A DNA stretch of 45,289 nucleotides from an uncultured Collinsella sp. GTDB lineage: Bacteria > Actinomycetota > Coriobacteriia > Coriobacteriales > Coriobacteriaceae. Below, one piece after another: positions 24,652-31,714 of this stretch (its first letter is position 1; each line of letters starts with the position of its first letter). Below the pieces are notes generated by a model, which ran no database searches, had not been told where the DNA came from, and worked only from the letters and a program-made list of their open reading frames with translations. Location: NCBI GenBank assembly GCA_902472315.1, contig CABRNM010000012.1:1-45289 (forward strand). The letters are read 5' to 3'. Made by a program: the position numbers and the translations under genes.

Positions 24652-25617
24652 ATGGAGAACAAGTACGTCTGCTCTGTCGATATCGGCGGAACTAAGATCG
24701 CGACCGCCATTATGGAGTACCCGGCTGACGGCAGCGTGCCCCATCCCGTATTTGAGGCCGAGGTTCCTACCGAGGCCCAGGAGGGCGGCGAGGCCGTCTT
24801 CCAGCGGATCGAGGCGTCCATCAAGGCTGCTCTTGAGGCGAATCCCGATGTCGAGGTCCTCGGTGTCGGTATCGGTGCCGCAGGCGTCGTCGATCCCAAG
24901 ACGGGCGCCATCGCGTATGCCAACGAGATTATGCCCGGCTGGTCCGGCGTTCAGTTGGGGCCGCGTCTGCGCGAGGACCTTGGTCTTCCCGTTGCCGTTG
25001 TGGGCGACGTGCAGGCTCATGCTCTGGGCGAGGCCCACTGGGGCGTCGGCAAGGGCAAGTTCTCCGTCTTGTGCCTGGGCATCGGCACGGGCATCGGCGG
25101 CGCATATGTCGAGAACGGCCGCGTGATGCAGGGCTTCCATGGCGCTGCCGGTCATATGGGCCACATCGAGTGCTCGGCTGCCGCTGGCATTCCCTGCGCC
25201 TGCGGCCGTTCTGGCCATCTAGAGTCGGTTGCTTCGGGCACTTCCATTGGTCGTATGTACGATGAGCGCTTTGGTCGCGTCGACCCCAGCCGTCCTTCGG
25301 TCGGTCGCGATGTGAACGACCTGTGCCGTGCGGGCGACGCAAAGGCTACCGAGGTCATCCATGACGCCGGCTTTGCGCTGGGTGCCAGCTTGGGCTCGCT
25401 CGCTAACATCCTGGACCCTGAGGTCATCGTGCTTTCGGGCGGCGTGATTCACCAAGGTCCCGATTGGCGTTCACAGACGTGGAAGGATTCGGTGCACGAG
25501 GGCTATGCCAGCCAGGCGCTCGATCCGCTTCAGGACACGCCGATCCTCATCGGTTCTCTGGAGGGCGACGCCCCGCTCATCGGCGCCGCCGAACACCTTC
25601 TTGCATCGTTGAAGTAA
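24652..25617 (+). CDS. nanK: ROK-family sugar kinase, probable N-acetylmannosamine kinase
   Basis: This 321-residue ROK kinase would phosphorylate ManNAc to ManNAc-6-phosphate. The ATP-binding phosphate loop VDIGGTKIATAI starts near residue 9. GVGIGAAGVVDPKTG and LCLGIGTGIGGAYVENG follow. The ROK zinc region is HMGHIECSAAAGIPCACGRS then GHLES: two cysteines are kept, but the position that usually holds the third cysteine (C-x-x-G-C-x-E) is His. AAGGAG lies 6 bases before ATG 24652. Other ROK substrates such as glucose or GlcNAc cannot be excluded; position between nanA and nanE is the main argument. Confidence 0.85.
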   Translation: MENKYVCSVDIGGTKIATAIMEYPADGSVPHPVFEAEVPTEAQEGGEAVFQRIEASIKAALEANPDVEVLGVGIGAAGVVDPKTGAIAYANEIMPGWSGVQLGPRLREDLGLPVAVVGDVQAHALGEAHWGVGKGKFSVLCLGIGTGIGGAYVENGRVMQGFHGAAGHMGHIECSAAAGIPCACGRSGHLESVASGTSIGRMYDERFGRVDPSRPSVGRDVNDLCRAGDAKATEVIHDAGFALGASLGSLANILDPEVIVLSGGVIHQGPDWRSQTWKDSVHEGYASQALDPLQDTPILIGSLEGDAPLIGAAEHLLASLK

Positions 25618-25634
25618 ACATAACTACCAAGTGC

Positions 25635-25739
25635 GCCTTCTGAGGTGCCGCAGATTGACGTGAAAGAGGAGCGAAGCGTACTTTGGTACGTGAGCGACGG
25701 TTTGAACGTCAAGGTGCGGTGTCTCAGAAGGCTGTTTTT
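25635..25739 (+). repeat. 98-nt long hairpin with T tract upstream of nanE
   Basis: Ten base pairs (GCCTTCTGAG / CTCAGAAGGC), three G-U pairs, CCGCA/TGCGG, TTGACGT/ACGTCAA and a terminal CGTAC-TTTG-GTACG stem-loop build one long stem from 25635 to 25732, followed by GTTTTTA. The G-U pairs favour folding as RNA from the plus strand. It ends 25 bases before nanE, so it may be a conditional terminator or an interspersed hairpin element. Confidence 0.8.
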
Positions 25740-25757
25740 AGAAAGGTTGAGTCGAAC

Positions 25758-26444
25758 ATGACCGTCGATCCTTTGATTCAATCCCTGAAGGGCAAGCTCG
25801 TCGTGAGCGTTCAGGCGTATATGGGCGAGCCGCTTCGCACGCCCGAGACCATGGCTCAAATGTCTCGCGCTTGCGAGCTCGGCGGCGCCGCCGCCATTCG
25901 CTGCCAGGGCCTTGCCGACATCGCCGCCATTAAGGGCCGCTGCGAGGTCCCCGTCATCGGCTTGTGGAAGGATGGTCACGAGGGCGTCTACATCACGCCG
26001 ACGCTGCGCCACGCTCGCGCCTGCGTTGCTGCGGGTGCCGATATCGTGGCGATTGACGCCACCGATCGCCCGCGTCCCGATGGCAAGACCGTCGAGGACA
26101 CCTTCCGTCCGCTGCACGAGGAGGGCGTGCTCCTGATGGCCGACTGTGCCACCATCGAGGATATTCGTCGTGCTGTCGACATGGGCTTCGACCTGGTGTC
26201 CACCACGCTTTCTCATGGTGTTGCCGCTATCGACTGCACCATGGCCGATGGCCCTGATCTGCCGCTTCTGCGTCAGGCGACCGAGGAATTCCCCGGTCTT
26301 CCCATCATTTGCGAGGGTCGCGTGCATACGCCCGAGGAGGCTCGCGCTGCAATCGACGCCGGCGCGTGGGGCGTTGTCGTCGGCACCGCTATCACGCACC
26401 CCACGAGTATTACAAGTTGGTTCAAGGCTGCGCTTGAGGCGTAA
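25758..26444 (+). CDS. nanE: N-acetylmannosamine-6-phosphate 2-epimerase
   Basis: NanE turns ManNAc-6-phosphate into GlcNAc-6-phosphate, linking sialic acid breakdown to amino sugar metabolism. The 228-residue TIM barrel shows VSVQAYMGEPL at the start, GAAAIRCQG, the catalytic lysine in GLWKDGHEG, DATDRPRPDG, the acid/base glutamate region ICEGRVHTPEEA and WGVVVGTAITHP, all family blocks. ATG 25758 has only a weak AAAGG 11 bases upstream, and the long hairpin ends 25 bases before it, so translation or transcription here may be controlled. It is the last gene of the sialic acid locus. Confidence 0.93.
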   Translation: MTVDPLIQSLKGKLVVSVQAYMGEPLRTPETMAQMSRACELGGAAAIRCQGLADIAAIKGRCEVPVIGLWKDGHEGVYITPTLRHARACVAAGADIVAIDATDRPRPDGKTVEDTFRPLHEEGVLLMADCATIEDIRRAVDMGFDLVSTTLSHGVAAIDCTMADGPDLPLLRQATEEFPGLPIICEGRVHTPEEARAAIDAGAWGVVVGTAITHPTSITSWFKAALEA

Positions 26445-26471
26445 GACGGGCCTTGTATCCGCTTGGGGCGG

Positions 26472-26477
26472 TATACT
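26472..26477 (+). promoter_or_regulatory. Possible -10 box ahead of rapZ
   Basis: TATACT lies 71 bases before rapZ and upstream of the hairpin at 26496-26531. If used, transcripts would carry the terminator in their leader. No convincing -35 was found at 16-18 bases. Confidence 0.3.
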
Positions 26478-26495
26478 CAATAAAGGCAATTGATC

Positions 26496-26531
26496 GCGCG
26501 GGATCCGCTGGCCGGGTCCCGCGCTTATTTT
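26496..26531 (+). terminator. Terminator between nanE and rapZ
   Basis: GCGCGGGA and TCCCGCGC form a perfect 8-bp stem, followed by TTATTTT. The last T is the first base of the rapZ ribosome binding region (TAGGAGG), so the terminator sits directly against the rapZ start. Confidence 0.8.
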
Positions 26532-26542
26532 AGGAGGCACAC

Positions 26543-27463
26543 ATGCAAAAGGGAGATGCCATGGATGCGGCGGAGCGCTCGGAGCGTATCCCCGATATCG
26601 TTATCATCACCGGAATGTCCGGCTCGGGCCGAACGCAAGCCATGCATGTGTTTGAGGACATGGGCTATTTTTGTATCGACAACCTGCCCCCACGCCTGAT
26701 TGCCCAGCTTGCTGAGCTCGTTGGCATCAATACGGGCGTGGGCAGGCACCTTGCCGTTACCTGCGACCTGCGTAGCCAGGGCTTGTTCGATGAACTGCTC
26801 GATGCTGTTGCCGCACTGGAAGAGCGCGAGATGAGCTGCGACATTGTGTTTCTCGAGGCGTCTGACGAGGTGCTGATTCGCCGGTATAGCGAAAACCGTC
26901 GTCGCCATCCCATTGCAAAGCCGGGGGAGACCACGGCCGACGCTATTCAGCGTGAACGTCTGCAGCTGCAGGGCGTTCGCGATCGAGCCGATATGATTAT
27001 CGACACGAGCCGCTTGCGCACTTCTGCCTTGCGCAACAAGCTGCGCATGGCTTTTTCCGAGCTGTCCGACCAGCAGCTTATGGATGTCCACGTGTTCTCG
27101 TTTGGCTTTAAGCATGGCATGCCCATCGAGGCGGATATCATGATCGATGTTCGCTTCTTGCCCAATCCTTTCTACGATCCCGAGATGCGCACCATGACCG
27201 GTCTCGATAAGAAGGTCTCCGATTTTGTCTTGGACCACCCCAAGACCCAGGAGTTCTGGAAGGCCTGGACCCAGCTGCTCGATACGGTCATGCCGGGTTA
27301 TATCGCAGAGGGCAAGCCGCAGCTTTCCATTGCTATCGGCTGCACAGGCGGACAGCACCGTAGCGTCGCCATTGCCGAGGCCACGGCCCGCTACCTGGAG
27401 GGTGCTCAGTATCATGTGAGCATCTCCCACCGTGACCTGTCGCGTGCCAACACGAAGGCATAG
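26543..27463 (+). CDS. rapZ: RNase adapter / nucleotide-binding protein RapZ
   Basis: RapZ (YvcJ) family proteins bind nucleotides; in Escherichia coli RapZ senses glucosamine-6-phosphate and directs RNase E to the sRNA GlmZ. The actinobacterial role is less clear. The 306-residue protein has a Walker A GMSGSGRT (residues about 24-31), FEDMGYFCIDNLPPRL, the SFGFKHGMPIEADIMIDVRFLPNPFY block, and C-terminal AIGCTGGQHRSVAIAE, all conserved. AGGAGG is 5 bases before the ATG. It usually stands after uvrC; here the sialic acid locus lies between. whiA follows after 6 bases. Confidence 0.96.
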   Translation: MQKGDAMDAAERSERIPDIVIITGMSGSGRTQAMHVFEDMGYFCIDNLPPRLIAQLAELVGINTGVGRHLAVTCDLRSQGLFDELLDAVAALEEREMSCDIVFLEASDEVLIRRYSENRRRHPIAKPGETTADAIQRERLQLQGVRDRADMIIDTSRLRTSALRNKLRMAFSELSDQQLMDVHVFSFGFKHGMPIEADIMIDVRFLPNPFYDPEMRTMTGLDKKVSDFVLDHPKTQEFWKAWTQLLDTVMPGYIAEGKPQLSIAIGCTGGQHRSVAIAEATARYLEGAQYHVSISHRDLSRANTKA

Positions 27464-27469
27464 GTTTAC

Positions 27470-28399
27470 ATGTCGTTTACCGCTGAGGTGCGTGACGAGC
27501 TTGCGCGCTGCGAACCAGAATGCGAATACTGCGATTTGTCGACGCTTGCTGCGCTAACGCGTGTGAGCGGCACGCTTTCGCTGGCGGGCTCGGGACGGTA
27601 CCGCTTGACGGTCGCGACCGAGACGGGTGCTGTGGCGCGCACGATGATTGCGCTGACGCATCGTATCCTTAAGCTCAAGACCGAATTCACGGTTCGTAAG
27701 TCGGTCCTGCACAAGGTACGAAACTATCTCATCACCTTGCCCGATCAGCCCGATTTGGATAAGGCTCTGGTGCTGCTGGGCATTCTCGACCGTAGGGGAG
27801 GGCTCGTCGCGGGTGTGCCGCGCCACATCGTCGCCCGTCCTTGCTGCAGGCTCGCCTATATTCGCGGTGCGCTGATTGCCGGAGGCTTTGTTGCCGACCC
27901 GCGTGGCGATTTTCATTTGGAGATCGCGGTTCAGGGCGAGGAGTATGCAAAGGGACTTTGCGACCTTCTGGAGCAGATTGGAGTTCACGCCCGCGTCAAT
28001 GCGCGTCGCGGCTCGTATGCCGTGTACATCAAGAGTGCCGAGGAGATTAAACGTCTGTTACAGCTGATTGGCGCCAAGCGCAGCGTTGCCGAGATTGAAG
28101 AGGCCCGCGCGGTTAAGCTGGTGAAGAACGACGTGAATCGTCGCGTGAACGCAGAGCTTGCCAACCAGACCAGAAGTGCCGGTGCCGCCCAACATCAGCT
28201 TGCGCTCATCGATGAGCTTGATCGGCGCGGTTTGCGCGAAACGCTGCCGGACGCTCTGGCAGTTTTTTGTGACTTACGCGAGCGTTACCCCGATCTCTCA
28301 CTGCGAGATTTGGGGGAAATGGCTGACCCTCCTTTGTCGAAGTCGGCCTTGTATCACCGTGTTTTGCGCCTTGAAAAGCTCATTGAAGCAAGCGGGTAG
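27470..28399 (+). CDS. whiA: Sporulation/cell-division regulator WhiA
   Basis: WhiA is a DNA-binding protein with a LAGLIDADG-like N-terminal domain and a C-terminal helix-turn-helix; it controls developmental division in Streptomyces and is kept in most Gram-positive bacteria. The 309-residue protein starts MSFTAEVRDELAR and contains CCRLAYIRGALIAGGFVADP and LVKNDVNRRVNAELANQ. The C-terminal helix-turn-helix DLSLRDLGEMADPPLSKSAL is intact. The usual yvcK gene between rapZ and whiA is missing. The ribosome binding site is weak (AGGTTT), so coupling to rapZ is likely. Confidence 0.96.
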   Translation: MSFTAEVRDELARCEPECEYCDLSTLAALTRVSGTLSLAGSGRYRLTVATETGAVARTMIALTHRILKLKTEFTVRKSVLHKVRNYLITLPDQPDLDKALVLLGILDRRGGLVAGVPRHIVARPCCRLAYIRGALIAGGFVADPRGDFHLEIAVQGEEYAKGLCDLLEQIGVHARVNARRGSYAVYIKSAEEIKRLLQLIGAKRSVAEIEEARAVKLVKNDVNRRVNAELANQTRSAGAAQHQLALIDELDRRGLRETLPDALAVFCDLRERYPDLSLRDLGEMADPPLSKSALYHRVLRLEKLIEASG

Positions 28400-28442
28400 T
28401 TTAACGCAATAGCTTTTATGGTGGTTTAACTGCTGTTTTATA

Positions 28443-28460
28443 CGTTAAAGCGTTTTAACG
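28443..28460. promoter_or_regulatory. Near-perfect palindrome upstream of gap (LacI-type)
   Basis: CGTTAAAGC and GTTTTAACG form an 18-bp palindrome with one mismatch and a central C-G, as in LacI-family operators. It lies 55 bases before the candidate gap -10 box. Catabolite or glycolytic control of gap is the obvious inference. Confidence 0.5.
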
Positions 28461-28490
28461 CAAATTTGATTTTCAATTTCGAGCATTCTC

Positions 28491-28520
28491 GTGAAATTCA
28501 AGCCAAAAAAAAGGTATATT
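28491..28520 (+). promoter_or_regulatory. Candidate gap promoter
   Basis: TATATT at 28515-28520 (5/6) is preceded after 18 bases by GTGAAA at 28491-28496 (4/6 to TTGACA). An A-rich stretch fills the spacer. It leaves a leader of about 65 bases before gap. Confidence 0.5.
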
Positions 28521-28592
28521 AGGCGAGTGGTTAGTTTGTGGGCCTCAACGGCAGGCGCTGTAGCTTGCGGGGGCCTTACGAAAGGAGACACA

Positions 28593-29618
28593 ATGGCAGT
28601 AAAGGTTGCTATTAACGGCTTCGGTCGCATCGGTCGTCTGGCCTTCCGCCAGATGTTCGGTCATGAGGGCTCCGAGATCGTCGCTATCAACGACCTCACC
28701 TCTCCCGATATGCTCGCTTACCTGCTGAAGTACGACTCCACGCAGGGCAACTATGCTCGCGATCACGAGGTCGTCGCTGGCGAGGATTCCATCACCGTTG
28801 ACGGCAAGGAGATCAAGATCTACAAGGAGGCCGACGCCAACAACCTGCCTTGGGGCGACCTCGACGTCGACGTCGTTCTCGAGTGCACCGGCTTCTACAC
28901 CAGCAAGGCTAAGGCTCAGGCCCACATCAACGCTGGCGCCAAGAAGGTCGTCATCTCCGCTCCGGCCGGCAGCGATCTGCCCACCATCGTGTACAACGTC
29001 AACCATGAGACGCTGACCGCTGAGGACAACATCATCTCCGCTGCTTCCTGCACCACCAACTGCCTCGCCCCGATGGCCAAGGGTCTGAACGACTTCGCTC
29101 CCATCGTCTCCGGCATCATGACCACCATCCACGCCTTCACCGGCGACCAGATGCCGCTCGACGGCCCGCAGCGCAAGGGCAACTTCCGTCGCTCCCGCGC
29201 CTGCTCCGAGAACATCGTCCCGAACACCACGGGCGCTGCCAAGGCCATCGGCCTGGTTCTCCCCGAGCTCAACGGCAAGCTCATCGGTGCCGCCCAGCGC
29301 GTCCCGACGCCGACCGGCTCGCTGACCAACCTCTACGCCGTCGTTGACAAGAAGGTCACCGTCGACGAGGTCAACGCTGCCATGAAGGCCTACGCCGAGA
29401 CCATCCCCGATACCTTCGCTTACAACGAGGACCAGATCGTCTCCCGCGACATCGTCGGCGAGACCCACGGCTCCATCTTCGACGCCACTCAGACCATGTG
29501 CTCTGATCTCGGCAACGGCCAGACCCTCGTTCAGGTCACCTCTTGGTACGACAACGAGAACTCCTACACCTCTCAGATGGTCCGCACCATCAAGTACTTC
29601 GAGAAGTTCGTTGCTTAA
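28593..29618 (+). CDS. gap: Glyceraldehyde-3-phosphate dehydrogenase, type I
   Basis: This glycolytic enzyme oxidises glyceraldehyde-3-phosphate with NAD+ and phosphate. The 341-residue protein has the NAD loop INGFGRIGRLAFR, the catalytic cysteine Cys153 in SAASCTTNCLAP, and the HAFTGDQ, RRSRACSENIVPNTTGAAKA and WYDNENSYTSQMVRT blocks. AAAGGAG is 5 bases before ATG 28593. Codons are highly biased toward C-ending forms, as expected for a very highly expressed gene. It has its own terminator, so pgk may be partly separate. Confidence 0.98.
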   Translation: MAVKVAINGFGRIGRLAFRQMFGHEGSEIVAINDLTSPDMLAYLLKYDSTQGNYARDHEVVAGEDSITVDGKEIKIYKEADANNLPWGDLDVDVVLECTGFYTSKAKAQAHINAGAKKVVISAPAGSDLPTIVYNVNHETLTAEDNIISAASCTTNCLAPMAKGLNDFAPIVSGIMTTIHAFTGDQMPLDGPQRKGNFRRSRACSENIVPNTTGAAKAIGLVLPELNGKLIGAAQRVPTPTGSLTNLYAVVDKKVTVDEVNAAMKAYAETIPDTFAYNEDQIVSRDIVGETHGSIFDATQTMCSDLGNGQTLVQVTSWYDNENSYTSQMVRTIKYFEKFVA

Positions 29619-29655
29619 TTTAGCTTTTAGCGAATAGCTCGTTGAGCGTCTAAAG

Positions 29656-29702
29656 AAGGGCGCGGCCTCATAGGGCTTACACCCTAGGGTCGCGCCCTTT
29701 TT
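29656..29702 (+). terminator. Terminator after gap
   Basis: AAGGGCGCG pairs with CGCGCCCTT, and TAGGG with CCCTA forms an upper stem. Five T residues follow. It is a strong intrinsic terminator between gap and pgk. Confidence 0.9.
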
Positions 29703-29758
29703 ATAGGAAATCGTCTGCCGTAATGGGAGGCAGACACGTACGAAAGGTAGAAGCAAAC

Positions 29759-30949
29759 ATGGCCTTTACCAAGAAGACCGTCCGCGACATCGATGTCGAC
29801 GGCAAGCGCGTTCTCGTCCGCGTTGACTTCAACGTGCCTATCAAGGATGGCGTCGTTGGCGACACCACCCGTATCAAGGCTGCCCTGCCCACCATCAACT
29901 ACCTCGTTGAGCACAACGCTCGCGTCATCCTCATGAGCCACCTCGGCCGTCCCGAGGGTACCGGCTTCCAGCCTGAGCTCTCCCTTGAGCCTGTCGCTAA
30001 GAAGCTCGCTGAGCTCTCTGGTCTCGACGTTGCCTTTGTCGCCGACACCTACGGCGAGAAGGCTGCTGAGGCTGTCGCCGCCGTCGAGCCGGGCAAGGTC
30101 CTCGTTCTCGAGAACGTCCGTTTCGACAAGCGTGAGAAGAAGAACGATCCCGAGATCGCCAAGAAGCTCGCTTCCTATGGTGACGTCTTCGTTCTCGATG
30201 CCTTCGGCACCGCTCACCGCGCCCAGGGTTCCGTCGTGGGCCCCGCCGCTTACCTGCCTGCAGTCGCTGGCTTCCTGCTCGAGAAGGAGGTCGACACGCT
30301 GACCGGCATCTTCGCCGAGCCCGAGCGCCCCTTCGTCGCTATCGTCGGCGGTTCCAAGGTTTCTTCCAAGATCGGCGTTCTCGATCACCTCATCGACTCC
30401 GCTGACACCCTGATCATCGGTGGCGGCATGGCCTACACCTTCTTCCTGGCTCAGGGCCTGTCCGTCGGTCAGTCCCTCAAGGAAGAGGACTGGGTCGAGC
30501 GCGCCGGCGAGATGCTCAAGAAGGCCGAGGAGAAGGGTGTCAAGATCCTGCTCCCCATCGACAACCGCGTTGCCGATCACTTTGGCGAGGACGCTGTCCC
30601 CGAGGTTGTCGCTTCCGACGCTATCCCCGACGACCGTGAGGGTATGGACATCGGCCCCAAGACCGAGGAGCTCTACGCCGAGGCCGTCAAGGGCGCCAAG
30701 ACCGTGTTCTGGAACGGCCCCATGGGCGTCTTCGAGTTCGACAACTTCGCTCATGGCACCCAGGCTATCGCCGAGGCTGTTGCCGAGGCTGATTGCACCT
30801 CGATCATCGGTGGTGGCGATTCCGTCGCAGCCGTCAATAAGTTTAACCTGGCCGACAAGATGAGCTGGATCTCCACCGGCGGTGGCGCTTCCATGGAGCT
30901 CGTCGAGGGTAAGGCCCTGCCCGGAGTGGAGGCGCTTCTCGATGCCTAA
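29759..30949 (+). CDS. pgk: Phosphoglycerate kinase
   Basis: This enzyme makes ATP from 1,3-bisphosphoglycerate in glycolysis. At 396 residues it has normal length. Conserved blocks are VLVRVDFNVPIKDG, MSHLGRPEG, LENVRFDKREKKND, DAFGTAHRAQGS, AIVGGSKVSSKI and the C-terminal SIIGGGDSVAAV and STGGGASMELVEG. ATG 29759 is preceded by AAAGGTAG. An open frame upstream to 29723 covers the leader and lacks a start signal. The last 8 bases overlap the tpiA start. Confidence 0.98.
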   Translation: MAFTKKTVRDIDVDGKRVLVRVDFNVPIKDGVVGDTTRIKAALPTINYLVEHNARVILMSHLGRPEGTGFQPELSLEPVAKKLAELSGLDVAFVADTYGEKAAEAVAAVEPGKVLVLENVRFDKREKKNDPEIAKKLASYGDVFVLDAFGTAHRAQGSVVGPAAYLPAVAGFLLEKEVDTLTGIFAEPERPFVAIVGGSKVSSKIGVLDHLIDSADTLIIGGGMAYTFFLAQGLSVGQSLKEEDWVERAGEMLKKAEEKGVKILLPIDNRVADHFGEDAVPEVVASDAIPDDREGMDIGPKTEELYAEAVKGAKTVFWNGPMGVFEFDNFAHGTQAIAEAVAEADCTSIIGGGDSVAAVNKFNLADKMSWISTGGGASMELVEGKALPGVEALLDA

Positions 30950-31709
30950 TCGCACCCTTCTTATCGCTGGTAACTGGAAGATGAACAACGACGTCGCCGA
31001 GGCTGCCAAGCTCGCCGACGAGCTGGCCCAGGCTCTGCCCGAGGTTCCGGCTGGCGTCGAGGTGCTCGTCTGCCCTCCGACCATCGACATCACCACGGTT
31101 CATGACCGCATTCAGGCTGCCCCCATCGCCCTCGGTGCACAGAACGTGTACTGGGAGGCCAAGGGTGCCTTCACCGGTGAGTCCTCTTGCGACATGCTCA
31201 AGTCCGCTGGCTGCACCTACTGCATCATCGGTCACTCCGAGCGTCGTGATTACTTCCACGAGACCGACGAGGATCAGAACAAGAAGGCCAAGGCCCTCGT
31301 TGCCGCCGGTCTTGTTCCCGTCTTCTGCTGCGGTGAGTCTCTTGAGGTCCGCGAGGCCGGCATCTATGTCGAGCACGTCGTGAACCAGGTCAAGGCTGGT
31401 CTCGAGGGTCTCGAGATCACTTGCCCCAAGCAGGTCGTCGTCGCCTACGAGCCCATCTGGGCTATCGGCACCGGCAAGACCGCTACCGCCGAGGACGCTC
31501 AGGAGGTCTGCGGCGCTATCCGTGAGACCCTCAAGGAGATGTTCGGCGAGGAGCTCGCTAACGGCATCCGCGTTCTCTATGGTGGCTCTGCCAAGCCCGG
31601 CAACATCGCCGAGCTCGTCGCCAAGCCCGACGTCGACGGCGCCCTCGTGGGCGGCGCTTCGCTCAAGGCTGCCGACTTCGCTTCTATGGTCGTCAAGGCA
31701 GGCGAGTAG
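30942..31709 (+). CDS. tpiA: Triosephosphate isomerase
   Basis: This enzyme interconverts dihydroxyacetone phosphate and glyceraldehyde-3-phosphate. The 255-residue barrel has the catalytic lysine in AGNWKMN, histidine in IIGHSERRDYF, glutamate in AYEPIWAIGTGKTA and the phosphate-binding YGGSAKPGN and GGASL loops. The start overlaps pgk by 8 bases, with GGAGG 9 bases upstream. It stops 5 bases before gpmI. Confidence 0.98.
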   Translation: MPNRTLLIAGNWKMNNDVAEAAKLADELAQALPEVPAGVEVLVCPPTIDITTVHDRIQAAPIALGAQNVYWEAKGAFTGESSCDMLKSAGCTYCIIGHSERRDYFHETDEDQNKKAKALVAAGLVPVFCCGESLEVREAGIYVEHVVNQVKAGLEGLEITCPKQVVVAYEPIWAIGTGKTATAEDAQEVCGAIRETLKEMFGEELANGIRVLYGGSAKPGNIAELVAKPDVDGALVGGASLKAADFASMVVKAGE

Positions 31710-31714
31710 GACAT

